A DNA stretch of 64,000 nt. Source: Flintibacter muris. GTDB taxonomy: Bacteria; Bacillota; Clostridia; Oscillospirales; Oscillospiraceae. The stretch covers positions 1 through 64,000 of the forward strand of contig NZ_CALPCP010000022.1 of the NCBI RefSeq assembly GCF_943192995.1, read 5' to 3'. Below the pieces are notes generated by a model, which saw nothing but the letters and a program-made list of their open reading frames with translations, was not told the origin of the DNA and ran no database searches. The translations under genes and the position numbers were made by a program. Within the stretch, counting starts at the first letter, position 1, and each line of letters starts with the position of its first letter. Positions 40,475 to 48,928 of this stretch are shown here, piece after piece.

Positions 40475-41719
40475 TCATCTCCCCGGAAGCTGGGGAGCCA
40501 TGGTGCGGGTGTGACGGATTTCCTCCCATACGGTGGTCTTTTTCCAGAAGCTGACAGCCGTGATGGGCAGCCAAGTGAGGAGGAACAGCCAATAGGTACA
40601 CAGTCCCTTCCACAGGCGGCGGTCCCATTTTCCCTCCAGCGTGACGACCACCCCGGCGGCCACAGTGGCGGTCAGCGCAGCCCAGGCGATATTGCCAAGA
40701 ACTCCCGCCAGTGCCAACACCAGCGCCTGGAGCAGGGTCCGTCCCCCCAGCGCAGAGGTGAGGGCGGTACAGGCCAGCCCCGCCAGGGCGGCCAGCTGGT
40801 AGGCTGGCAGCAGAAGGGTGACCTCAAAGTCGAACATGGTCAGTCGGGGCCGGTTTGCCTGCTCCTCCCCCAGGGCGGGCAGACAGCGCTGGGCCACCTG
40901 AAGGGTGCCGCTGGTCCAGCGGCGGCGCTGCTTGATGGACTGCTCCCAGGTGAGGGGCTGCTCGTCATAGGTGACGGCCTTGGGCACATAGGCCACCTTC
41001 TCCCCTGCCAGGATGGCCTGGGCGGTGATTTCCAGGTCTTCGCTGATGGTCTCGGTGTGCCAGCCGCCCAGCTTGTCCAGCAGCTTCTGGGTTACCATAA
41101 AGCCTGTGCCCCCGATCATGGCGGACACACCCATTCCCGCCTTGCCCCCGTTGTGGAAGCGGTCCATCATCCAGTAGTAGATGGAGGAACAGCCGGACAC
41201 GGCGGTGTCGTAGGGATTTTTGCTGTCCCGATAGCCCTGGGCCGCCTGAGCTCCGGCCAGACGGGCATTGTTCATCTCCGCCAGAAAGCGGCGGTCTACC
41301 ACATTGTCCGCGTCAAAGACCAGCCAGGCGTCATACCGCCGGCCCCGCAGACGGTTATAGGCAAAGCGGAGGACCTCCCCCTTGCTCTTCACCGGTACAG
41401 TACACTCCAGCACTCTGGCCCCGAAATTCCGGGCCGCCAGGGCGGTGTTGTCGGTACAGTTGTTGGGGATGACCCACACGTCATACAGCTCCGCCGGGTA
41501 GTCCTGGGTAAGCAGACTGTTGATGAGGGAACCGATGACCAGCTCCTCATTCCGGGCGGCTATCAGCACCGCGAACCTTGTCCGGGCCGGATGAAATCCA
41601 TAGTTCTTTGGCTTTCTCACACAGGCCAGCCCTGAAACCAGATACCACAGGCCCCAAAGCCCCATCAATACTCCCATTGTGCCCGTCAGGGCCAGCGCGG
41701 CCGGAAACATCCAATCCAT
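40475..41719 (-). CDS. Family 2 glycosyltransferase (membrane, processive type)
   Basis: A 414-residue protein: N-terminal membrane segments, a GT-A domain (FAVLIAARNEELVIGSLINSLL, YDAWLVFDADNVVDRRFL with the DxD-like metal site, SEDLEITAQAIL, QRRRWTSGT = Q-x-x-R-W motif), and three or four C-terminal membrane segments. ED and QxxRW mark a processive inverting enzyme of the BcsA/HasA/NodC kind, but the polymer is unknown. ATG 41719 is set by AGGAGG 7 nt upstream. Confidence 0.87.
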   Translation of the reverse strand: MDWMFPAALALTGTMGVLMGLWGLWYLVSGLACVRKPKNYGFHPARTRFAVLIAARNEELVIGSLINSLLTQDYPAELYDVWVIPNNCTDNTALAARNFGARVLECTVPVKSKGEVLRFAYNRLRGRRYDAWLVFDADNVVDRRFLAEMNNARLAGAQAAQGYRDSKNPYDTAVSGCSSIYYWMMDRFHNGGKAGMGVSAMIGGTGFMVTQKLLDKLGGWHTETISEDLEITAQAILAGEKVAYVPKAVTYDEQPLTWEQSIKQRRRWTSGTLQVAQRCLPALGEEQANRPRLTMFDFEVTLLLPAYQLAALAGLACTALTSALGGRTLLQALVLALAGVLGNIAWAALTATVAAGVVVTLEGKWDRRLWKGLCTYWLFLLTWLPITAVSFWKKTTVWEEIRHTRTMAPQLPGR

Positions 41720-41853
41720 ACCCGCTCCTCCTCTCGTCAATCTGTCCATAAGGATAACAGACCTTCTTTAAGGACAAAGTGGGAGTATAATTAAGATTTC
41801 ATGAAGGTTTCCTTAATGCGCCAGTCTCCGACAGAAGTTTACATTTTCTTCAT

Positions 41854-41882
41854 TTGACAAAAACGGCAAAATCTGCTATACT
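41854..41882 (+). promoter_or_regulatory. Promoter of the osmoprotectant ABC operon
   Basis: Perfect TTGACA (41854-41859), 17-nt spacer, TATACT (41877-41882). Transcription should start near 41889, leaving a leader of about 140 nt. Confidence 0.8.
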
Positions 41883-41923
41883 ATATTTAGTAAATATGCC
41901 GTATTTTTCCATTTTACCTCATA

Positions 41924-41970
41924 CCCGGATGTCATCTTTCGGGCCGATTCCCTTCGGCCCTTCTTTTTTA
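41924..41970 (+). promoter_or_regulatory. Attenuator-like leader terminator before the ABC operon
   Basis: GGGCCGA (41941-41947) pairs with TCGGCCC (41954-41960) and is followed by TTCTTTTTTA: an intrinsic terminator between promoter and first gene. An alternative CCCG (41924-41927) / CGGG (41940-41943) stem would invade the terminator's 5' arm. This is consistent with transcription attenuation; I recognised no known riboswitch core in the roughly 50 nt ahead. Confidence 0.6.
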
Positions 41971-42030
41971 TTACCTGAATGGAAACCGACGGCAAGCCGG
42001 CGTCAAGGCGCCCCGGAAAAGGAGGTTACA

Positions 42031-43143
42031 TTGCTACGATTCGATCACGTCAGTCTCACCTATGGAACCCAGAAAATTCTCAATGATATTTCATTTGAGA
42101 TTCCGGAGGGTCAGTTCGCCGTTTTCATTGGTCCCTCCGGATGCGGCAAAACCACCACCTTGAAGATGATTAACCGCCTGATTCAGCCAGACAGCGGCCA
42201 TATCTACTTAGGTGACAAGGACATTGCCGCTATCGACCGCTATGAGCTGCGGCGGCACACCGGCTACGTCATCCAGCAGATCGGCCTGTTCCCCAACATG
42301 ACGGTGGCCCAAAACATCTGCGTGGTGCCCAAGCTGCTGAAATGGCCCAAGGACAAGTGCGATCAGATTGTCCACGACCTGCTGGACATGGTGGATATGC
42401 CCTATGACCAGTATGCCCACAAGTACCCTGGGGAGATGTCCGGAGGCCAGCAGCAGCGCATTGGTATTCTGCGGGCCCTGGCCGCCTCTCCCCCGGTAGT
42501 CCTGATGGATGAGCCCTTCAGCGCCCTGGACCCCATGACCCGCCGCTCCCTCCAGCTGGAGGTAAAGACCCTCCAGCAGAAGCTGAACAAGACCATCATC
42601 TTTGTCACCCACGATATGGAGGAGGCTCTGGACCTGGCCGACATCATCATCTTCATGAATCAGGGGGAGATTGTCCAGATCGCGCCCCCGGAGGAGATGC
42701 TGGAAAACCCGGCCACCGATCAGATCAAGGAATTTTTGGGCAAGCACCAAACCGCCCCCGACCCCGCCAGCCTGACAGTGGACCAGTTCATGCGCACAGG
42801 GATCATCACCGTTAAGGAGAACCGGGGTGTGAACGAGTGTGTCAGCCGGATGCAGCACCACAACGTGGACACCCTTCTTGTTGTGGACGAGCAGCGCCGG
42901 TATCAGGGCACGGTGTCCATTGCCGACATCCGCCTCACCGGCCATGTGGTAAAGACCATTGGGCCGCTGGTGCGGTGTACCACTCCCACCGTCCACGTGG
43001 GGGACAACGCCAAGGAGTGCTTTGAGCAGCTGATCTCCAGCGGCTTCCCCTATCTGGTGGTGCTGAAGGAGGACGAGACGGTGGCGGGCATTGTCACCAA
43101 AACCAGCATGGCCTCCGCCATGGCGGAACAGCTGTGGGGGTGA
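42031..43143 (+). CDS. opuCA: Osmoprotectant ABC transporter ATP-binding protein with CBS domains
   Basis: About 370 residues: Walker A FIGPSGCGKTTTLKM, Q-loop IQQIGLFPNMTV, signature MSGGQQQRIGILRAL, Walker B VVLMDEPFSALDP and H-loop VTHDMEEAL. A tandem CBS region follows (about 250-365), as in OpuCA/ProV, where it senses ionic strength or c-di-AMP. TTG 42031 is chosen, 5 nt after AAAGGAGG; the open frame reaches back to the promoter and those codons are not family-like. First gene of a three-gene operon importing glycine betaine, carnitine or choline-type solutes. Confidence 0.9.
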   Translation: MLRFDHVSLTYGTQKILNDISFEIPEGQFAVFIGPSGCGKTTTLKMINRLIQPDSGHIYLGDKDIAAIDRYELRRHTGYVIQQIGLFPNMTVAQNICVVPKLLKWPKDKCDQIVHDLLDMVDMPYDQYAHKYPGEMSGGQQQRIGILRALAASPPVVLMDEPFSALDPMTRRSLQLEVKTLQQKLNKTIIFVTHDMEEALDLADIIIFMNQGEIVQIAPPEEMLENPATDQIKEFLGKHQTAPDPASLTVDQFMRTGIITVKENRGVNECVSRMQHHNVDTLLVVDEQRRYQGTVSIADIRLTGHVVKTIGPLVRCTTPTVHVGDNAKECFEQLISSGFPYLVVLKEDETVAGIVTKTSMASAMAEQLWG

Positions 43144-43147
43144 TGGG

Positions 43148-43780
43148 ATGAATGAACTGCTGCTGTCCATTCTCCGGGCCGCCACTGTCCACACCGGCTA
43201 CACCCTGGTGTGCGTGGCTATCGGCTTTGCGCTGGGGCTTTTCCTGGGCATCTGCCTGTCACGGCTGCCTACGCTGTCCAAATACCTCATTCCCCTGCTG
43301 TCTATTTTGAACACGGTGCCCGGTATTGTTTTTATCGGCGTGCTGGTCATTATGATTGGCATGACCCCCGCCACCGTTATTATCGCCCTGTCCATCTATG
43401 CCATGTTCCCGGTGCTGAAAAACACCGTCACCGGGCTGGACGGGGTGGATGCCCAGTATAAGGAGGCCGCCCGGGGCTGCGGCATGAACCACTACCAGCG
43501 CCTGGTCCAGGTAGAACTGCCTCTGGCCATGCCCACCATCATTGGTGGACTGCGGCTGTCCACGGTGTACACCGTCAGCTGGGCGGTGCTGGCCGCCATG
43601 ATCGGCCAGGGCGGTCTGGGCGACTTTGTCTACAAGGGGGTCAGCTCCAACAACAACGCCCTCATTCTCCAAGGGGCCATCCCCGCCGCCATTCTGGCTC
43701 TGGTACTGGGCGGACTGGTGGATACCCTTCAAAAGCGGGTGGTCCCCCGGGGCCTGCGGAAAGGCGGGGCCGGGAAATGA
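43148..43780 (+). CDS. opuCB: Osmoprotectant ABC transporter permease
   Basis: A 210-residue permease with about five membrane segments, starting MNELLLSILRAATVHTGYTLVCVAIGFALG. The cytoplasmic EAA-type loop is VDAQYKEAARGCGMNHYQRLVQVELPLAMPTIIGGLR. ATG 43148 is 4 bp after the ATPase stop. Pairs with the second permease domain of the next gene. Confidence 0.88.
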   Translation: MNELLLSILRAATVHTGYTLVCVAIGFALGLFLGICLSRLPTLSKYLIPLLSILNTVPGIVFIGVLVIMIGMTPATVIIALSIYAMFPVLKNTVTGLDGVDAQYKEAARGCGMNHYQRLVQVELPLAMPTIIGGLRLSTVYTVSWAVLAAMIGQGGLGDFVYKGVSSNNNALILQGAIPAAILALVLGGLVDTLQKRVVPRGLRKGGAGK

Positions 43781-45309
43781 GTGCTGCTATGATTTGGGGC
43801 CATCTATCCCTGGTGCTTTCTGCGCTGATTTTGGCCATTGTTGTTGGAGTCCCCCTGGGCCTGCTGGCCTATCTGTTCCCCAAGGTAGGAAAAGTTCTGC
43901 TTTGGGTGGTGGATCTGATTCAGACCATTCCCGCGCTGGCCCTGCTGGGTGTCATCATGGTGGTGGCCGGGCCGGGCTCCCCCACCGCCATGACCGGTCT
44001 GGCCCTCTATTCCCTGCTGCCTATCGCCCGTAACTGCTCCCTTGGCCTGTCCCAGGTGCCGGACCATTTAAAAGAGGCCGCTGCCGGTATGGGGATGAGC
44101 AAGGCTTACCGCCTGTTTCATGTAGACATCCCTCTGGCCACCCCTATGCTGGTTACCGGTATCCGCATTGCCGCAGTCAACGCCATTGGCACCGCTGTCT
44201 TTGCCTCCTTTGTAGGGGGCGGAGGGCTGGGCGGACTGTTCTACACCGCCATCCGCCAGCGGGACATGGGCATGATTGTTCTGGGCACCGCCGTCCTCAT
44301 GGGCATGGCCCTGGTGCTGGACGCGGGGCTGGGCTGGGTGGAGCGGCGGCTGTCCGGAACCCGGCAAAACAAGCTTCCTCTCCCGGTAAAGGCCATTGGC
44401 GGCGGTATTCTGGCTTTGGCCAGTGTGGCGCTGGTGGTGTCCATGCTCCTGCCCAGCCGCACCGAGGGCCAGCTCACCCTTTACGACGGTGACTACTCCG
44501 AGGTCAAACTGATGCACGCCATGGTGGAGCAGTTGGTGGAGGATAAAACCGGCCTGGAGGTGGTCATTTTAGACCAGATGACCCAGGTAAACAACCACAA
44601 CGAGCTGAAAGGGAGCAATCCAAGCTGTGATTTGATGTTCAGCTACGACGGCACCGTCCTGACCACCTTCCTGGGGTTGGACACCGGCGACATTCCCCAG
44701 GGCGAAACCCTCTACGACTATGTCAACGACACCGTTCGGGAGCGGGAGGGCCTGCGGCTGCTGGGCAAGGTAGGGCTGAACAACACCTACTCCATTGGTG
44801 TCACCCAGTCCGTGATTGACCGGTACGGCGTGACAAAGGTCTCCGACCTTGTTCCTATCGCCGGGGAGCTGGACTTTGGCGCGGAGCACGAGTTCTACAC
44901 CGAGGAGGGCAGCATGAAATATCAGCCCTTTGTGGACTTCTACGGCCTGAACTTCCGTTCCGCCAAGCCGGTGGACGTGGTGCTCAAGTACAACGCTGTA
45001 GAGGGAGGGGCCTTTGATGTAATGGTGGTCTACGCCACCGACGGCCTGAACAAGCGGGCCGGCCTCACCATCCTGGAGGACGACCTGGGCTTCTTCCCTG
45101 AGTACTACGGGGCCTTTCTGGTGCGGGAGGACCTGTTCCAGGACTTCTACGACGCGGCCCCTAACCTGGAGCAGGTGCTGGAACTCCTCACCGGCCAAGT
45201 GAGCAGCGAGGACATGGTGGAATTGACCTACGCCGTGGACGTGGACGGTCGGGCCGTAAATGAGGTGGCCCATGAATTTTTGGTATCTAAAGGGCTTTTG
45301 ACCACATAG
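43777..45309 (+). CDS. Fused permease / substrate-binding protein of the osmoprotectant ABC transporter
   Basis: A 510-residue fusion. Residues about 1-205 are an ABC permease with EAA loop VPDHLKEAAAGMGMSKAYRLFHVDIPLATPMLVTGIR. A further membrane segment (IGGGILALASVALVVSMLLPS, about 210-230) leads to an OpuAC-type binding domain (about 235-510; QLTLYDGDYSEVKLMHAMVEQLVEDKTGLEVV). The receptor is thus tethered to the channel, as in OpuA-type or Lactococcus-like fusions. Overlaps the upstream permease by 4 bp (ATGA). The ligand cannot be fixed from sequence. Confidence 0.9.
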   Translation: MSAAMIWGHLSLVLSALILAIVVGVPLGLLAYLFPKVGKVLLWVVDLIQTIPALALLGVIMVVAGPGSPTAMTGLALYSLLPIARNCSLGLSQVPDHLKEAAAGMGMSKAYRLFHVDIPLATPMLVTGIRIAAVNAIGTAVFASFVGGGGLGGLFYTAIRQRDMGMIVLGTAVLMGMALVLDAGLGWVERRLSGTRQNKLPLPVKAIGGGILALASVALVVSMLLPSRTEGQLTLYDGDYSEVKLMHAMVEQLVEDKTGLEVVILDQMTQVNNHNELKGSNPSCDLMFSYDGTVLTTFLGLDTGDIPQGETLYDYVNDTVREREGLRLLGKVGLNNTYSIGVTQSVIDRYGVTKVSDLVPIAGELDFGAEHEFYTEEGSMKYQPFVDFYGLNFRSAKPVDVVLKYNAVEGGAFDVMVVYATDGLNKRAGLTILEDDLGFFPEYYGAFLVREDLFQDFYDAAPNLEQVLELLTGQVSSEDMVELTYAVDVDGRAVNEVAHEFLVSKGLLTT

Positions 45310-45344
45310 GACATCCCCTTCCCCGCATACCTTTAATCAAACCG

Positions 45345-45377
45345 ATTCCCGCCCCGCCGGGCGGGAATTTATTTTAG
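45345..45377 (+). terminator. Terminator after the ABC operon
   Basis: Perfect 10-bp stem ATTCCCGCCC / GGGCGGGAAT with loop CGCC, followed by TTATTTTA. Confidence 0.88.
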
Positions 45378-45388
45378 GGGGAATAGGC

Positions 45389-45622
45389 ATGGACACCAGA
45401 ATTGCGGAACTGCGGTACAAAGAGGTCATCAGCGTGGAAGACGGCACCCGCTACGGTTACGTGGGGGACATGGAGATCGACCTGGAATCCGGCCAGGTCC
45501 GGGCCCTGGTGGTCCCTGGCCGGCGGCGCTTCTTCGGTCTTTTCGGCCGGGAGGAGGATAAGGTCATCCCCTGGGGGGCGGTGAAACGCTTCGGGGAGGA
45601 TATTATTTTGGTGGAGAAGTGA
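45389..45622 (+). CDS. YlmC/YmxH-family PRC-barrel sporulation protein
   Basis: 77 residues of PRC-barrel type: TRIAELRYKEVISVEDGTRYGYVGDMEIDLESGQVRALVVPG, then a KVIPWGAVKRFGEDIILVE ending. Matches the YlmC/YmxH family, associated with sporulation in Firmicutes; the precise role is unknown. GGGGGAA precedes the ATG. Terminators on both sides make it a single-gene unit. Confidence 0.88.
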   Translation: MDTRIAELRYKEVISVEDGTRYGYVGDMEIDLESGQVRALVVPGRRRFFGLFGREEDKVIPWGAVKRFGEDIILVEK

Positions 45623-45628
45623 CCAAAA

Positions 45629-45655
45629 CGGGACGGCCCAGCCGTCCCGCTTTCT
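45629..45655 (+). terminator. Terminator after the ylmC-like gene
   Basis: 9-bp stem CGGGACGGC / GCCGTCCCG with loop CCA, followed by CTTTCTT. Confidence 0.85.
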
Positions 45656-45909
45656 TATTGCTCCATGACCCACAGGTCGCCGGGAACAAACTTTACTGTG
45701 TATTTCTTCCCCTGCTCCCCGCAGTTCAGGCAGATACCCTCCAGATCGACGGGCTTATCCCACTCTATATTAATGTGGGCTGAGGGAAGCATGCTGTACT
45801 TTATGCTTCCATAGGCCGGAAACACCATGAGCGCTTCACCGACCTTTTTACTCCCATTATAAACCTTGTGTAGATGAAAAAGATGCTGCCCAAAAACAAT
45901 AAAATAAAA
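45655..45909 (-). pseudogene. C-terminal remnant of a gene cut at the element's left end
   Basis: The minus-strand frame is open from just after a TGA at 45912-45910 to TAA at 45655, with no ATG/GTG/TTG until ATG 45828. The codons before that ATG still look coding (GQHLFHLHKVYNGSKKVGEAL), and the end has ICLNCGEQGKKYTVKFVPGDLW. It looks like the 3' end of a gene whose front was lost at the junction with the conjugative element. A genuine 57-residue protein from 45828 is the alternative. Confidence 0.45.
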
Positions 45910-45911
45910 TC

Positions 45912-45941
45912 ACGCAATATTGCACAAAACGCAATATCACA
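45912..45941. repeat. GCAATAT half-site cluster at the element's left end
   Basis: The 10-bp palindrome GCAATATTGC (45914-45923) is followed by a third half-site GCAATAT, giving ACGCAATAT twice in direct repeat and once inverted. It sits at the presumed left junction and could be an operator or part of an attachment site. Confidence 0.4.
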
Positions 45942-46639
45942 GCAGGAAAGGTGGAGAAAAAGTTGAATTTTCCAAAACGACCTCCCGTTTCAAAAAATTT
46001 ACGCGCCGGAGATGCAAAATCCGCCTTTTACAGACGGAGCAAACTCGCTATCCGCCTATCCCCAGAGTGACCGGAAAAGTCCGGCAGCTCTGGGATTTTG
46101 CTTTTCTCGCCACTGTTACATATGTAGACTTGTTCACCGGGCGGGTCACCCGCGGCCCGAAAAAGGGCATGGTGCGCTCCTTCCCTCTGTGCGGGAAGTG
46201 CGCCGTCCAGCGTGACTGCAAGATCCGGCCCATCCAGCGGTATCAAAAAAACCTGCCGCCCGGAACGGTCCAATACATCGGCATCGCCCAGGACGAGCAG
46301 GAACGGCTGCTGCGGCTGGAGAGCGGCAGGCAGGTGTCTCTGCTGGCAAAATACAATTTCACAGAACAGGACGCATGGCAGCTCTGCGAGAAAGCGGGGC
46401 TGCTTTCGCCTGTCTACGCCTTCACCGACCGGGGCGGCTGCTGGTTCTGCCCCAATGCCAAGTTGCCGGAACTGCGCCACCTCTACGACCACCACCCGGA
46501 CCTGTGGGCCAGGATGCTGGAATTACAGGCTATCCCCAATAAAGCAACAGAGAAATTCAACCGCACCCAGAAGTTCTCCGACATCGATGTCCTGTTCCGG
46601 CAGGAGGACGGCAAAGCTGCTCTCAGACAGGCGGCATAG
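45920..46639 (+). pseudogene. PAPS-reductase-like protein, 5'-truncated
   Basis: The last about 170 codons encode a recognisable C-terminal half of phosphoadenosine-phosphosulfate-reductase-like proteins carried by such elements: RGPKKGMVRSFPLCGKCAVQRDCKIRPIQRY and DRGGCWFCPNAKLPELRHLY, with the paired Cys motifs. The N-terminal ATP-sulfurylase-like P-loop domain is missing, and the first about 60 codons are basic and not family-like. TTG at 45920 is only the end of the open frame. Probably a remnant. Confidence 0.6.
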
Positions 46640-46695
46640 CCGGGGATTGTTGGTATTGCTGGGGATTGACAGCGGATTTTTGTTGGGTATCGTGA

Positions 46696-47055
46696 ATGGC
46701 TTTCTCTCTCTGGTTTGGGTATCGTTGTGGCTGTGCCAACAGCGCGAAAGGAGATGCATACCATGTCCACATCGAACTGACGCCGGCGCAGTACCAGCGG
46801 CTGGTGGCCCAGGCCAAGCAGTGCGGCCTCTCCCGGAGGGCCTACCTCGTCCGGCTTATTGAGGAAGTTCCACTCCCGGTAAAGCCTATCCAAGAGATCA
46901 AGGACCTTCGTTGGGAAGTCCACAAAATCGGTGTAAACATCAACCAGATCGCCCGCAGTGTCAACGCCGGGATTGCCAGGGCCGAGGACGCCAAGCGGGG
47001 GCTATACCTGCTGGATCAGGTCTACGAGTTGATGTATCAGATCGCTAAAAAATAG
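46696..47055 (+). CDS. MobC-family relaxosome protein
   Basis: Up to 119 residues. VHIELTPAQYQRLVAQAKQCGLSRRAYLVRLI resembles a ribbon-helix-helix DNA-binding part; EIKDLRWEVHKIGVNINQIARSVNAG is the MobC signature. It assists the relaxase at oriT. The start is doubtful: the only good Shine-Dalgarno (AAAGGAG, 46747-46753) serves ATGs at 46754/46763 in another frame that stops after a few codons. The MobC frame has ATG only at 46696, adding about 24 atypical residues. A 1-base loss near 46763 would explain this. Confidence 0.8.
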   Translation: MAFSLWFGYRCGCANSAKGDAYHVHIELTPAQYQRLVAQAKQCGLSRRAYLVRLIEEVPLPVKPIQEIKDLRWEVHKIGVNINQIARSVNAGIARAEDAKRGLYLLDQVYELMYQIAKK

Positions 47056-47057
47056 CG

Positions 47058-47471
47058 TTACAGCACCATCAACAGCGTTCCGGCCCCAATCAGGATACAG
47101 CCCAAAATGGACTTGGGCGTGAACTGCTCATGCAGAATGACAGCCGCCAGGATCATGGTAATCACAACACTCAGCTTGTCGATGGGTATCACCTTGGATG
47201 CCTCACCAATTTGCAGGGCCTTATAGTAACACAGCCAGGAGGCTCCCGTGGCAATACCGGACAGGATCAGGAACAGCCAACTCCGCCTGCTGATCTCTGC
47301 AATGCCGCCCTGCGTGTTCGTGATGAACACCATCCCCCAGGACATCAGCAGCACAACGAAGGTGCGGATGGCTGTCGCAAGGTTGGAGTTTACCCCCTCA
47401 ATGCCGATCTTGGCTAAAATCGAGGTCAGCGCCGCAAATATGGACGAGCCTAACGCAAATAAAAACCACAT
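47058..47471 (-). CDS. EamA-family small drug/metabolite transporter (cargo)
   Basis: A 137-residue single-EamA protein with about five hydrophobic segments (MWFLFALGSSIFAALTSILAKIGIEG at the start; WLCYYKALQIGEASKVIPIDKLSVVITMILAAVILHE in the second half). Such half-size members work as dimers; substrate unknown. It is antisense, wedged between mobC (its stop is 3 bp away) and the relaxase gene, which usually adjoin, and it appears AT-richer. Likely late-inserted cargo. Confidence 0.85.
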   Translation of the reverse strand: MWFLFALGSSIFAALTSILAKIGIEGVNSNLATAIRTFVVLLMSWGMVFITNTQGGIAEISRRSWLFLILSGIATGASWLCYYKALQIGEASKVIPIDKLSVVITMILAAVILHEQFTPKSILGCILIGAGTLLMVL

Positions 47472-47521
47472 ATTTTTCTCCTAAAGTTTATTGGGATCAT
47501 TATACCACAGGAGTCAGGAAC

Positions 47522-48928
47522 ATGGCTATCACAAAAATCCTGGCCCGGAAGGGCCGACTGGACGTGGGCATCAACTACGTCCTCAACGGGGACAAGACCC
47601 AGGAGCGCGTCCTCACCGCCCACCTCAACTGCGACCCAGGCCGGGAGTGCCGCCAGATGCTGGATACCAAGCGGGCCTATGGCAAGGAAGATGGTGTGCA
47701 GTATTACCACATCATCCAGTCCTTCAAGCCGGGGGAGGTCACCCCGGAGCAGGCATTGGAGATCGCCGCAGAGTTTGCGAAGGAGCATCTGCCGGGGTAC
47801 GAGACGGTGATCGGGGTCCATGTGGACAGGGAGCATATCCACGCCCACCTGGTCTTCAACTCTGTGAACGCGGACACCGGCGAGAAGTACCACAGCAACA
47901 CCCAGAGCTACTACCAGCAGATCCGGGCCACCTCGGACCGGCTGTGCCGGGAGCATGGGCTGTCCATCATCATGGAGGGTGAGTCCGCCCAGGCGGTCAG
48001 CTACATCGAGTGGCTCCGCCAGTCCAGGGGCCAGCCCACCTTCCGCTCCATGCTGGAGGCGGACCTGCGGACGGCCATTGAGGACGCCAACGACCTGGGC
48101 CACTTCTTTATGCTCATGGAACACATGGGGTGGGAGATCAGCCACGGGAATCGCCTGGGCTTCCGGCTGCGGGGACAGGATCGGTTCATGTACCCCGGAC
48201 GGAAAAATGGGCTGTTCACCGAGGACGGTATCCGGGCGGCCATCCAGAGCGGCCTGGAGGACATCGAGGCCGGACGCAGGCCCGCCGTCATTTACCGGCC
48301 AGCCTACAAGCCCTACAAAAAATATCCGAAATATACCGGAATTATGGCGCTGTATGTCCACTACCTCTACGTCCTGGGCAAGATCGGGCAGCGGCGGTAT
48401 CCACCCCGGATGACGCCCCAGCTTCGGCAGGAGGTGATGCAGGCGGAGCGATACCGGGAGCAATTTGACTTCCTCCGGGAGAATGGCATTGCCACCCAGG
48501 GGGACATGGCGGCATTCCAGTCCCGCACAGAGGACGCGCTGGCCACCCTGACCAAGCAGCGTACGATCCTCAACGTGCGGAAAAAGAAACGGAAAAAGCT
48601 GTACAACGCCCTGGCGGATGTGTCCGCTCTGGCCCAGGCCAAACAGCTCTACGAGGACGGCCTGTCCGGGATGGAGGCGGAGTACGCCCGGTACATGGAT
48701 GCGGTGGCTGTGCTGGAACAGTGCGGCATCCCCAGAGAACGGCTCTCTGCGGAAAAGGCGGAAATTTACGAACAGGTGGCGGAGGTCAACCGGCAGATCC
48801 GGGCGGAGCGAAAGAAGCTGGCCCTCTGCCGTGACATTTTAGACAGGCTGCCCCAGATGGAACATGACATCAATAAAATCGAAGAACACACCAAGGAGGT
48901 GGAACGAGATGAACGTAGGAGGCGGTGA
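47522..48928 (+). CDS. Relaxase / mobilisation nuclease
   Basis: A 468-residue MobP-type relaxase that nicks oriT and stays on the 5' end. Tyr19 in GINYVLNGDKT is the likely nucleophile; GVHVDREHIHAHLVFNSVN gives the metal His cluster (H100, H105, H107, H109). The C-terminal half is a coiled-coil-rich segment (about 330-465). AGGAG precedes ATG 47522. The 3' end overlaps pcfB by 20 bp. Adjacent oriT sequence was not pinned down. Confidence 0.92.
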   Translation: MAITKILARKGRLDVGINYVLNGDKTQERVLTAHLNCDPGRECRQMLDTKRAYGKEDGVQYYHIIQSFKPGEVTPEQALEIAAEFAKEHLPGYETVIGVHVDREHIHAHLVFNSVNADTGEKYHSNTQSYYQQIRATSDRLCREHGLSIIMEGESAQAVSYIEWLRQSRGQPTFRSMLEADLRTAIEDANDLGHFFMLMEHMGWEISHGNRLGFRLRGQDRFMYPGRKNGLFTEDGIRAAIQSGLEDIEAGRRPAVIYRPAYKPYKKYPKYTGIMALYVHYLYVLGKIGQRRYPPRMTPQLRQEVMQAERYREQFDFLRENGIATQGDMAAFQSRTEDALATLTKQRTILNVRKKKRKKLYNALADVSALAQAKQLYEDGLSGMEAEYARYMDAVAVLEQCGIPRERLSAEKAEIYEQVAEVNRQIRAERKKLALCRDILDRLPQMEHDINKIEEHTKEVERDERRRR

